A stretch of DNA of 64,000 nucleotides from Bacillota bacterium (GCA_009777485.1 WRLT01000006.1:53551-117550); one strand, 5' to 3'; shown: positions 9,522 through 16,119, counted from the first letter of the stretch. The notes: generated by a model from the letters alone, not told the origin. Numbers and translations: made by a program.

Positions 9522-9652
9522 CTGACAACTTACAACTGTATTGAAAATCACGAAGTACGAATTTCGGCTAAAATAATTAAATAAAATAAATAGCAATAAA
9601 TTGTACTTCGTGATTTTAGGGTACAGTTGTCAATTGTCGGTTTAGTTGTCAG
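9522..9652. repeat. Long inverted repeat beside the Fic gene
   Basis: Left arm 9532-9558 and right arm 9603-9630 are near-perfect complements (ACAACTGTA/TACAGTTGT, then AATCACGAAGTAC/GTACTTCGTGATT) around a 44-bp A+T-rich loop. Outer pieces CTGACAACT and AGTTGTCAG extend the dyad. This is the size and form of a small non-autonomous (MITE-like) element. No coding capacity. Confidence 0.7.
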
Positions 9653-9702
9653 TTGTTAAGTTATGTCTGTGCGCATTTTTGGGTGTGGGCGCGTCTTGTT
9701 GC

Positions 9703-9731
9703 TTGACAAAGCACCCTATGCTTGATATAAT
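9703..9731 (+). promoter_or_regulatory. Consensus promoter of the Fic gene, apparently leaderless
   Basis: TTGACA, 17 bp, TATAAT, both hexamers perfect. Only six bases (AATTAT) separate the -10 box from the ATG at 9738, so the transcript should begin at or next to the start codon. No Shine-Dalgarno sequence can be present. Confidence 0.8.
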
Positions 9732-9737
9732 AATTAT

Positions 9738-10469
9738 ATGGACTTTTCAAGGATTGACCAATTAAAATTTGATGTGGATAAGGCGCGGCCGTTTGAGGGT
9801 GATTTACTTAAAGAATTGCACGCATATTTTCGCGTAGGTTTAACGTATTCGTCTAATGCGTTAGAGGGCAACTCCTTAACAATAAACGAAACAAAGATAC
9901 TCTTAGAAGACGGCTTGACTGTTGGCGGCAAACCTTTGCGCGATACGTTTGAGGCGTTAGGACACGCAAAGGCGTATGACTTTATGTTTTCGCTTTTGCG
10001 CCAACACAAAATAACCCAAAAAGATATACTAGCCATGCACAAGCTGTTTTATTCTGACATTGATGCGGAGCAAGCAGGAGTATACCGCAATCGCGCCGTA
10101 TTTATCACCGGCTCGGAATATCCTGTTACGGCAATAAAAGACATTCAAAAGGAAATGAACGCGTTTATACAATGGATTGACGCAGAACGCGAAAATTATC
10201 ATGCGGTTGAATTTGCCGCCCTACTGCATAAAAAGTTTGTGTTTATTCACCCGTTTATTGACGGCAACGGGAGGCTTTCTAGGTTGCTTATGAATACTGT
10301 CTTAATTCAGCGCGGCTATATGCTTGCGATTATTCCGCCTATCTTGCGCAGTGAATATATAAAGCTGCTAGAAAAGGCGCGTACAGACGATAGACCGTTT
10401 ATACAATTTATAGCCGATAGAGTTTACGAAACAACAAAAGACGTTAAAAGGCTGTTGCATATCGATTAG
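9738..10469 (+). CDS. Fic family protein with N-terminal inhibitory motif
   Basis: Fic domain enzymes usually transfer AMP (sometimes another nucleotide or phosphate group) from a nucleotide to a target hydroxyl. 243 residues. The catalytic motif HPFIDGNGRLSR starts at His171, with all canonical residues. An inhibitory-helix motif S-x3-E-G (Ser39 to Gly44, in TYSSNALEGN) lies near the N-terminus, the arrangement in which the protein restrains its own active site. The target is unknown and no separate antitoxin gene is adjacent. It is the only plus-strand gene in the yajC-to-rel block and repeats flank it on both sides, which suggests insertion. Translation is probably leaderless. Confidence 0.92.
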   Translation: MDFSRIDQLKFDVDKARPFEGDLLKELHAYFRVGLTYSSNALEGNSLTINETKILLEDGLTVGGKPLRDTFEALGHAKAYDFMFSLLRQHKITQKDILAMHKLFYSDIDAEQAGVYRNRAVFITGSEYPVTAIKDIQKEMNAFIQWIDAERENYHAVEFAALLHKKFVFIHPFIDGNGRLSRLLMNTVLIQRGYMLAIIPPILRSEYIKLLEKARTDDRPFIQFIADRVYETTKDVKRLLHID

Positions 10470-10474
10470 CTAGT

Positions 10475-10710
10475 TTTTTCTGTTTTCATTTTTTTTCTGT
10501 TTTCATTTTTTTTCTTTCCATCCCGTCCGCTGACGCCTGCAATGGGTCGTGAATTTTTTTGCGGTTGCTTTCCACCCCGTCTGATTGGGGGTATAGGCTT
10601 TTCTTTCCACCCCGCCCTTCGGGCACCCCTCAAGAGGGGAATTTTTTTGCGGTATTTATTTTAAATTCTTAGCCGACATTCTCCATTTTCCAGTTTCCAT
10701 TTTCCATTCA
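10475..10710. repeat. Dispersed CCACCCC-type repeat, copy 1
   Basis: Gap after the Fic gene. It opens with two tandem copies of an 18-bp TTTTTCTGTTTTCATTTT unit. Then come modules shared with other gaps: TTTCCATCCCGTCCGCTGACG, a CTTTCCACCCCGTCTGATTGG unit, CCCCTCAAGAGGGGAATTTTTTTGCGG, a GCCGACATT block and three or four TTTCCATTYTCCA heptamer-type units. No gene seen. Confidence 0.75.
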
Positions 10711-10751
10711 TAAACGCTGATTAAGAGTCAGCGCGATTTTGAAGGGAATTT

Positions 10752-10786
10752 TAAAAAAGGGTGCTGTCCCCAAACGGGACAGCACC
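10752..10786 (-). terminator. Rho-independent terminator of yajC
   Basis: Minus-strand stem GGTGCTGTCCC/GGGACAGCACC (11 bp, perfect) with loop GTTTG, followed by CTTTTTT. It lies 10 bp after the yajC stop, and so separates yajC from the genes beyond the Fic insertion. Confidence 0.85.
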
Positions 10787-10795
10787 GCAGTAGTT

Positions 10796-11422
10796 TTATT
10801 TAGTTTTGGCTGCGCCGCCTGTTTTAGCCGCAGATTTAGTTTTAGCGGCGGTGGACTTTGCATCGGTGTTTTCGGGAACTGTTTCGCTTTCGGCGGCGGG
10901 CGTTTCTTCGGGCGCGGCCTCAGCTTGTACAGGTTCGGGGTCGGCAACAGGCTCAGCCAAAGGCTCGTCCTCTCCGAATACGTTTACTTTTTCGGATTCT
11001 TCCGCAGTTTCTTCGGCAGAAACGGGCATGTCCGAATTAGCTTCGGGGTTTTTCGGGCGTCCGAAAAAGTTGGTTTCGGGCATAGGCTTAGATTTATTTT
11101 CGTATACGCCTTTAAGGTCTATCCAAAGGGTGGTTTTACTGCCCTCTGCGCCTGTTTCGATTAGGATTTCTTTATCCATCGGTGAACGCTCTTTAATTTC
11201 TAAAATGGTGCCTAGTATGCCGCCGATGGTCATAATTTTATCGCCGACTTCTAAATTAACGTAAAGGTCGTTTACTTGACCCTTTTTGCGTTTAGAAAAA
11301 ATCGGAAACACAAACATGACAACCACAAACAGTACTAGCATAACAATTAAAATGTAGCTGCTGGGTTCGGAGAAGAATCCCCCCTCGTTTGCAAAAAAGT
11401 TTGCCGCCAAAAAATTAAACAT
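10796..11422 (-). CDS. yajC: Preprotein translocase subunit YajC with long acidic tail
   Basis: Accessory membrane subunit of the SecDF-YajC complex. 208 residues, about twice the family norm. One membrane segment at about 22-42, then the conserved KKGQV...L.VGDKIMTIGGILGTI block near 47-75 and the rest of the soluble YajC domain to about residue 120. The remainder is a low-complexity tail first rich in Glu, Pro and Ala, then ending in AAKTK-type repeats. The tail resembles that of the GH3 protein at 38992. It lies upstream of the secDF/SCIFF block but is now separated from it by the Fic gene and a terminator. Confidence 0.93.
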   Translation of the reverse strand: MFNFLAANFFANEGGFFSEPSSYILIVMLVLFVVVMFVFPIFSKRKKGQVNDLYVNLEVGDKIMTIGGILGTILEIKERSPMDKEILIETGAEGSKTTLWIDLKGVYENKSKPMPETNFFGRPKNPEANSDMPVSAEETAEESEKVNVFGEDEPLAEPVADPEPVQAEAAPEETPAAESETVPENTDAKSTAAKTKSAAKTGGAAKTK

Positions 11423-11535
11423 TAATTAAATCTCCCAAAAATTTACTCGCGTAATTGCTTACTTTAGGAGTTTAACATAATTTGAAAATTTAATCAACTG
11501 ATTTAACGTACAAAAGAAAAATTAAGCGATTAAAT

Positions 11536-12273
11536 TTAACGCGCTTTTGCGGATTTTCCGTCGAAAATACTGACAATGCGCTTATAAAGCTTTTCGTCGG
11601 AAAACTCGCCCTCTAACGTAAGCTCTAACGGCGCGATGTTGATTAGGTAAATCAGCAGCTGTTCGGGCGAACCGATTCTGAATTCAAAGCTGCTGTTTTT
11701 GTAGCTGCCCGTTACGTTATAGCTGTCGCGCTTTACCGCAACCGAAAGCTTTTGAATTTTAGGCGTTACTGCGCTCATTAAAAATTTTAGCAGTTCGTTA
11801 AGCGTTTCTTCGTTGTTTAGGTATAAGGAATTGTTGCACGCAAGCGCGGCAATCTCGTCCCAACGGCTGCGCAGCTCGCCTAAACGGAAATAGAAAAAGC
11901 CGTCCAGCGCCAAATAGTCGTTTAGCGTAAGGTTTTTTTCGATGATTTCGTATTCGGCTTCGCGGTCGAACGCCACCAAAGTATGGATAAGTATTTTATA
12001 CGAATCCTCGGAGATAAACGGCATTTTTAACGCGCTTTCTAAATAGTCGAATTTTGCGACGGTTAAATACATTTCGCTAAGCGTTTTTTTAATAATTTCT
12101 TCTGCGTTGCGGCGGTGGATGCTTTCGCATGCAACCGAAATTTCAATGCGCGCGGGGTTCACCTTTGATGCTACCACGCCGTCTAACGCTTTCATTTTAA
12201 TGGTGAAAACCTTTTCGATTGAAGAAAACCATCGGGCGTTTCTTTTGTCAACGCTCATGTTAAATTGATACAT
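11536..12273 (-). CDS. Uncharacterised protein, possibly YtxC-like sporulation family
   Basis: 245 residues, soluble, mixed alpha/beta. A block in the middle (YKILIHTLVAFDREAEYEII, then LDGFFYFRLGELRSRW) recalls the YtxC-like sporulation family of Clostridia and Bacilli, which share a FDRE...GF..FRL pattern; this is a memory-based resemblance and needs a profile search. It has no signal peptide or membrane segment. GAGG precedes the ATG at a good distance. It stands alone between yajC and the tRNA operon. Confidence 0.5.
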   Translation of the reverse strand: MYQFNMSVDKRNARWFSSIEKVFTIKMKALDGVVASKVNPARIEISVACESIHRRNAEEIIKKTLSEMYLTVAKFDYLESALKMPFISEDSYKILIHTLVAFDREAEYEIIEKNLTLNDYLALDGFFYFRLGELRSRWDEIAALACNNSLYLNNEETLNELLKFLMSAVTPKIQKLSVAVKRDSYNVTGSYKNSSFEFRIGSPEQLLIYLINIAPLELTLEGEFSDEKLYKRIVSIFDGKSAKAR

Positions 12274-12408
12274 AGCTACCTCATTTTAGTATTCTATGTT
12301 AAAAACGCTTTTTTTAAGCGTACTAGTTTTGTTGAATATTGTCGGTGCTGAAATGGAGGCATAAATATTTATTTTTAAAATATTACACAAAAAACCTATT
12401 TTAAACCC

Positions 12409-12437
12409 TTGATTTTTTAAATAAGATTTGATATAAT
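12409..12437 (+). promoter_or_regulatory. Promoter of the tRNA operon
   Basis: TTGATT, 17 bp, TATAAT; the -10 box ends 45 bp before the first tRNA. Confidence 0.75.
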
Positions 12438-12482
12438 TAGAAATGTTGTTCACGCTTAGCGTGTGTAACGAATAATATCATA

Positions 12483-12557
12483 GGGAGTTTAGCTCAGCGG
12501 GAGAGCATCCGCTTCACATGCGGGAGGCCGCAGGTTCAAGCCCTGCAACTCCCACCA
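12483..12557 (+). tRNA. tRNA-Val (CAC)
   Basis: Acceptor stem GGGAGTT/AACTCCC, D arm GCTCAGCGGGAGAGC, anticodon loop TTCACAT (anticodon CAC), T arm with GGTTCAAGCC, and an encoded CCA end. Reads GUG valine codons. First gene of a three-tRNA operon. Confidence 0.95.
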
Positions 12558-12561
12558 CTAA

Positions 12562-12635
12562 GGCGCCATGGCCAAGCGGTAAGGCAGAGCCCTGCAAAGG
12601 CTTTACCCCCGGTTCAAATCCGGGTGGCGCCTCCA
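12562..12635 (+). tRNA. tRNA-Cys (GCA)
   Basis: Acceptor stem GGCGCCA/TGGCGCC, anticodon loop CTGCAAA (anticodon GCA), T loop GGTTCAAATCC, encoded CCA end. Only 4 bp after tRNA-Val. Confidence 0.95.
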
Positions 12636-12647
12636 AAATTTGTTTCA

Positions 12648-12753
12648 AAATTGAGGGTAGGTTGCGCAACAGTTGGCTTTTTAACGACTGCCGCGTACCA
12701 AAATGTACGCAAAGGAGTTACAAAGCCAAGCGTAGCGCAAACCGCCCCAATTT
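12648..12753. repeat. Long imperfect palindrome, copy 2 (inside the tRNA operon)
   Basis: 106-bp dyad between tRNA-Cys and tRNA-Leu, with the same plan as 4420-4547. Arms AAATTGAGGG/CCCCAATTT and GGTTGCGC/GCGCAAACC enclose a helix GGCTTTTTAAC/GTTACAAAGCC and a GCGTAC/GTACGC hairpin. The inner helix differs from copy 1 on both strands together. It will be transcribed with the tRNAs. Confidence 0.75.
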
Positions 12754-12765
12754 GGGAATAAATTT

Positions 12766-12851
<86 letters not shown>

Positions 12852-12852
12852 T

Positions 12853-12891
12853 GAATAACCCCGTAAAAATGAAAATTTTTACGGGGTTATT
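12853..12891 (+). terminator. Hairpin terminating the tRNA operon
   Basis: Perfect 18-bp stem GAATAACCCCGTAAAAAT with its complement and a 3-nt loop, starting 2 bp after tRNA-Leu. The stem contains T-rich stretches but only a weak T-run follows. Confidence 0.75.
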
Positions 12892-12895
12892 CAAT

Positions 12896-13208
12896 TAAAT
12901 TTTTCCCTATCGGGAAAAGTGAAATTACTTTGTAGTGAAATTCGCCTTTGGCGAATGAGGGGAAAATTTAATTTCACTATAAAGCAACGCGACATAATTT
13001 CATTCTTACGAAGTGAGAATTTCATTGCCGTAGGAAATTTCACTTTACTTTTAGACTAATTTTTGCTAAGATTTACTTATGGAAAAAAGCCCTCTAATAA
13101 ATTTTTCCCTATCGGGAAAAGTGAAATCGCTTTGCGGTGAAATTGCCTGCGGCAGTGAAATTGCCTGCGGCAGTGAAATTCGCCTTTGGCGAATGAGGGA
13201 AAAATTTT
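12896..13208. repeat. Palindromic hairpin-array element
   Basis: Two modules, each bounded by AATTTTTCCCT at one end and an inverted AGGGAAAAATT-type sequence at the other. Within them short hairpins alternate with the heptamer GTGAAAT: TAC-TTT-GTA, CGC-TTT-GCG, TGCC-TGC-GGCA (twice) and TCGCC-TTT-GGCGA. Stem sequences vary but stay self-complementary. From 12971 to 13045 the heptamer appears inverted (ATTTCAC), making the first module an inverted array. The two modules are separated by a duplicated promoter-plus-start segment (13041-13098, copy of 13209-13266). No conventional gene except the truncated start described next. Confidence 0.8.
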
Positions 13209-13222
13209 CACTTTACTTTTAG
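13079..13222 (+). pseudogene. Truncated duplicate start of the four-helix-bundle gene
   Basis: The promoter and first codons of the gene at 13247 are repeated here, offset by 168 bp (55 of 58 positions identical over 13041-13098). The copy begins MEKSPL like the real gene, then runs in frame through the hairpin array for 47 codons (GEIACGSEIACGSEI region) and stops at TAG. It is most likely a broken duplicate, though it could be translated. Confidence 0.6.
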
Positions 13223-13240
13223 ACTAAACTTTGCTAAGAT
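13212..13240 (+). promoter_or_regulatory. Promoter of the four-helix-bundle gene, apparently leaderless
   Basis: TTTACT, 17 bp, TAAGAT. Six bases separate the -10 box from the ATG at 13247, with no Shine-Dalgarno sequence. The same promoter is present in the upstream duplicate. Confidence 0.55.
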
Positions 13241-13246
13241 TTACTT

Positions 13247-13591
13247 ATGGAAAAAAGCCCTTTAATTGAAAAGTCCAAAAAATTTGCTATCGAAGTTATT
13301 ATGCTTTGCGAAAGCATCAAAGGCAAAGCGTCTATTACAAATCAACTAATTCGTAGCGGTACTTCTATCGGTGCAAATATCCGTGAGGCAAACTATGCTC
13401 ATAGTAAAGCGGATTTTATCGCGAAATTTCAAATCGCGCTTAAAGAATGCTACGAAACCGAATATTGGCTTGAATTACTTTTTGAAACAAACAGCATTTC
13501 TGACGACATTTTTAAGGAATTTCAACAACACGCAGGAACAATCCGCAGAATGTTAATTTCAAGCATCAATACTGCAAAAGGAAAGAAATGA
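13247..13591 (+). CDS. Four-helix-bundle protein (23S rRNA intervening-sequence/Avd-like family)
   Basis: 114 residues, entirely helical. The family core is clear: NQLIRSGTSIGANIREA, then DFIAKFQIALKECYETEYW. Members occur in 23S rRNA intervening sequences and, as Avd, beside diversity-generating retroelements, where they act as small nucleic-acid-associated oligomers; the free-standing type has no proven role. Here no reverse transcriptase or rRNA is nearby. The gene follows a palindromic hairpin array that duplicates its promoter, right after a tRNA operon, which suggests the protein and the array form one mobile unit. Its stop overlaps the next start as ATGA. Confidence 0.9.
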   Translation: MEKSPLIEKSKKFAIEVIMLCESIKGKASITNQLIRSGTSIGANIREANYAHSKADFIAKFQIALKECYETEYWLELLFETNSISDDIFKEFQQHAGTIRRMLISSINTAKGKK

Positions 13592-14505
13592 CGGCAGTTG
13601 ATAAAAAAGAAAAAACGAAAATAAAACGTAATATAGGGTACACTATTTTTTATGCCGTTACTTTTGCTATTATTTTTGTTATAGGCTTTTTTAGCAAATC
13701 TTTTTTTGCATATGATTTTTTTAATCATTTAGTTTTTGATATTTTATATTTGCTTTTAACTGTTGCATTACTTATAGTTAGGTCGATACAAACATTTTTG
13801 CGCCAAACAGCATTATACGGAAAAATTTTCACACTTGCTTATTTTAATATGTTTGCGTTGGTGTTTGCTGTTAGACCATTTGTTACGAACAGGATATGGG
13901 CTATTCTCTTATTTGCAAGTTTTATCGCAGCAACCGTATTACTGCTTATTTTGGCGTTTAAGTACATAAAAGCACCAAACAATTATAAGATTACAAGATT
14001 TGAACCGCTAGTGGCTATGATACCGCTTTTATTGCTTTTTATGTTGGCAATGATACAAAGTTATGTTGGTGCAAGCGGAATGTGGATACCTATTGTTGTT
14101 ATGGGCATTGTTTTAGCGGCGGCAGCACTCTTTGTGTTTTTAAAATTCTTTAAAAACATTGACTACTTTAATCGCGAACACAAAAGCGAGTTTATTGTTG
14201 CAATAATTTTACTAATTGCAGCTTGTTTTTTATTTTCAGCCGTAACCGTAACAACGGTTAATTATGCGTTTGACCATAGCCCTACGGCAGTTAGCTTTGA
14301 AATAATTGACAAGCGTGCGCAGACAGGGGCACGGCAAGTTACTTCTTTTTATTTCAAAATAGAAATTGACGGACAAGAAAAAGAAATTGATGTCCCCGTT
14401 GCTGTTTACCGCTCAAAAGAAATTGGCGACAGCGTTGAAATAAAGCTGTATAAAGGGGCTTTGGGATATGGTTATTACATGTATGAATATATGGGCAGCG
14501 GGTAA
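13588..14505 (+). CDS. Uncharacterised polytopic membrane protein with C-terminal outside domain
   Basis: 305 residues, not recognised. A Lys-rich N-terminus precedes about seven membrane segments (roughly residues 15-225). A C-terminal soluble part of about 75 residues is predicted beta-rich (YFKIEIDGQEKEIDVPVAVY) and ends in a Tyr-rich stretch. The ATG overlaps the stop of the four-helix-bundle gene (ATGA), so the two are probably translated together. It may be cargo of that element or the gene the element inserted against. Confidence 0.6.
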   Translation: MTAVDKKEKTKIKRNIGYTIFYAVTFAIIFVIGFFSKSFFAYDFFNHLVFDILYLLLTVALLIVRSIQTFLRQTALYGKIFTLAYFNMFALVFAVRPFVTNRIWAILLFASFIAATVLLLILAFKYIKAPNNYKITRFEPLVAMIPLLLLFMLAMIQSYVGASGMWIPIVVMGIVLAAAALFVFLKFFKNIDYFNREHKSEFIVAIILLIAACFLFSAVTVTTVNYAFDHSPTAVSFEIIDKRAQTGARQVTSFYFKIEIDGQEKEIDVPVAVYRSKEIGDSVEIKLYKGALGYGYYMYEYMGSG

Positions 14506-14515
14506 GATACATTGG

Positions 14516-14575
14516 TGAAATGTTTAGCCGTACATTGGACGAAGCCTAGTTTGCGGGTGGTGTGGTGAAGGTTTT
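14516..14575. repeat. Degenerate copy of the LOG-gene end/membrane-gene start
   Basis: Aligns with 15204-15278, where the LOG gene ends and the next minus-strand gene begins, with identical blocks TGAAATGTTTAGCC and TTGGACGAAGCCTAGTT and one internal deletion of about 15 bp. The minus strand here still reads a decayed TRKLGFVQ-like peptide. The pair flanks the membrane gene 14578-15219 as direct repeats. Confidence 0.7.
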
Positions 14576-14577
14576 GT

Positions 14578-15219
14578 TTATGTTGGTTTGCTCTGGCGTT
14601 TGTATGTTTTAAAAAGCGTTAAGCAAATTGCCAGAGCGCAAAGGCTGAAAAATGCACAACCTATCCCGCTGACTAACCTTGCGTGTTCGTATTCAACAAA
14701 AAATAAAATCGCCCGTTGTGTAAGCCCAAGTGCAACAAGTCCGTTTGCGTTGCCAAGCAGTTTTATGTGGTAAATAATTATGTTTTTGCTTTTTTTTGCG
14801 CGTATTGATTCTATGCCCGAAAACACAAGTTTTACAAATGCCGACGCTGCTACGAATATCAAAATCCACAATCCGTAATTTGAGGGGTTTTCGGGAAAGA
14901 AAAACAGGTCTACTATCGAATAACTAAATACTAAAAAAGTCATGACCGATCCGCAAATCGCCATGTTCTTTGCCAACTCAGATTCCGTTTTTTGAACCGC
15001 TTCGGGGGTCAATCCTTCCGTTGTTACTTTCTTGTATCCCCACAAGCCGTACAATTTTGTTATGCCGAATATGAGGTTATACAATCCTATTATTCCAAGG
15101 TAAAGCGTCAAGGTTACAGCGCTTATTATAGCGGCAGCCAAGCCGTAAACTAAGTTGAAAGCCAAAAACCCGAATATGAGTGGTTTTAATTTTGCGGTTT
15201 GCTTGAAATGTTTAGCCAT
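14578..15219 (-). CDS. Uncharacterised membrane protein
   Basis: 213 residues with four or five predicted membrane segments and a conserved-looking polar loop (WGYKKVTTEGLTPEAVQKTE) after the second. Not recognised. Its ATG overlaps the stop of the LOG gene by one base (TAATG). It lies between direct repeats made from that same junction, so it may have arrived or been duplicated by recombination there. Presumed cytoplasmic membrane. Confidence 0.6.
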   Translation of the reverse strand: MAKHFKQTAKLKPLIFGFLAFNLVYGLAAAIISAVTLTLYLGIIGLYNLIFGITKLYGLWGYKKVTTEGLTPEAVQKTESELAKNMAICGSVMTFLVFSYSIVDLFFFPENPSNYGLWILIFVAASAFVKLVFSGIESIRAKKSKNIIIYHIKLLGNANGLVALGLTQRAILFFVEYEHARLVSGIGCAFFSLCALAICLTLFKTYKRQSKPT

Positions 15220-15941
15220 TACAGTTGGACGAAGCCTAGTTCGCGGTTGATGTTGCGGGTGATGTGGGTGAAGGCTTCGTCTACATCGTCGGTGAGGATA
15301 AAGAGTTTGTTATCTTCTTTTGAAATTAAGCCGTGTTCGTACAGCATATCATAATTGATAATTTTACTGAAAAAATCTTTGCCGAAAATTACAAACGGCG
15401 GGGTTTTTTGCATTTTTTGTGTTTGTGCTAAGGTTAAAATTTCGAAAAGCTCGTCTAGGGTGCCGAAGCCGCCCGGAAAAATAACAAAGGCTTTTGCCAA
15501 ATACGCAAAATAAAATTTGCGGATAAAAAAGTAATGAAAATTAAAAACCAAATCTTTGGGAATGTAGGCGTTTGCGGCTTGCTCGAACGGCAATAGAATG
15601 TTAAAGCCGACGGTCGGCTCGCCTGCGTCTGCCGCGCCCTTGTTGGCTGCCTCCATAATTCCCCCGCCGCCGCCTGTGCAGATGTAATATTTTTCTTTGT
15701 GCAGATTATTTAAAAAGGTTTGCTTAGACCACAGTGCTAGCTTGTGGGCAAGCTTTTCGGCGGCGGCGTAGTATCCCCTAGCCTTTTTGTGCGGGTCGTC
15801 GGGCTTAATTCTTGCCGAACCGAACATGACAATGGTGTTGCGGATTTGCGCTTTATTTAATTTTTCCTTAGTTGAAACAAATTCCTCAAAAATACGCGCG
15901 CCGCGCTCGTTTTCTTCGAATAGTTTTTCGCAATCAAACAT
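15219..15941 (-). CDS. LOG family protein (Rossmann-fold, PGGxGTxxE motif)
   Basis: 240 residues. LOG proteins cleave nucleoside 5'-monophosphates to the base and ribose 5-phosphate; plant-type members activate cytokinins, while most bacterial ones have unknown natural substrates. The signature PGGFGTLDELFE begins at Pro156 and the phosphate-binding loop TGGGGGIMEAANKGA lies at about 89-103. The N-terminal 30 residues form an extra helix. AAGGAAGG precedes the ATG. Promoter at 15973-16001. Sometimes annotated as lysine decarboxylase, which is a known misnomer for the family. Confidence 0.9.
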   Translation of the reverse strand: MFDCEKLFEENERGARIFEEFVSTKEKLNKAQIRNTIVMFGSARIKPDDPHKKARGYYAAAEKLAHKLALWSKQTFLNNLHKEKYYICTGGGGGIMEAANKGAADAGEPTVGFNILLPFEQAANAYIPKDLVFNFHYFFIRKFYFAYLAKAFVIFPGGFGTLDELFEILTLAQTQKMQKTPPFVIFGKDFFSKIINYDMLYEHGLISKEDNKLFILTDDVDEAFTHITRNINRELGFVQL

Positions 15942-15972
15942 GGTTTGCTACCTTCCTTTTTTTGTTTTTTTT

Positions 15973-16001
15973 AGTATAGCACAGCTTGTAGTATTTGGCA
16001 A
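15973..16001 (-). promoter_or_regulatory. Promoter of the LOG gene
   Basis: TTGCCA, 17 bp, TATACT on the minus strand, about 30 bp before the start codon. Confidence 0.65.
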
Positions 16002-16027
16002 GTAATTTGCCATTTTTTTTAAAATCC

Positions 16028-16056
16028 TTGACTTTGCAGCGGAAAAAGTATATAGT
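16028..16056 (+). promoter_or_regulatory. Promoter of the lipoprotein gene
   Basis: TTGACT, 17 bp, TATAGT on the plus strand, about 60 bp before the ATG at 16120. Divergent from the LOG promoter. Confidence 0.65.
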
Positions 16057-16119
16057 AAAGATATAAGTGTGTCAGGTTTGGGCACGTTCAATCGTTTTAT
16101 AAGTGATGAGGGAACCTAT

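Noticed and set aside
10739..11264. Plus-strand frames opposite yajC
   Set aside because: Low-complexity shadows of the Ala/Glu/Pro tail of YajC.
12896..13208. CRISPR-like array (constant GTGAAAT separated by variable pieces)
   Set aside because: The repeat is only 7 bp, the variable pieces are short self-complementary hairpins of 9-13 bp, and no cas gene is near.
15219..15941. Lysine decarboxylase
   Set aside because: The PGGxGTxxE motif marks the LOG phosphoribohydrolase family; there is no PLP site.
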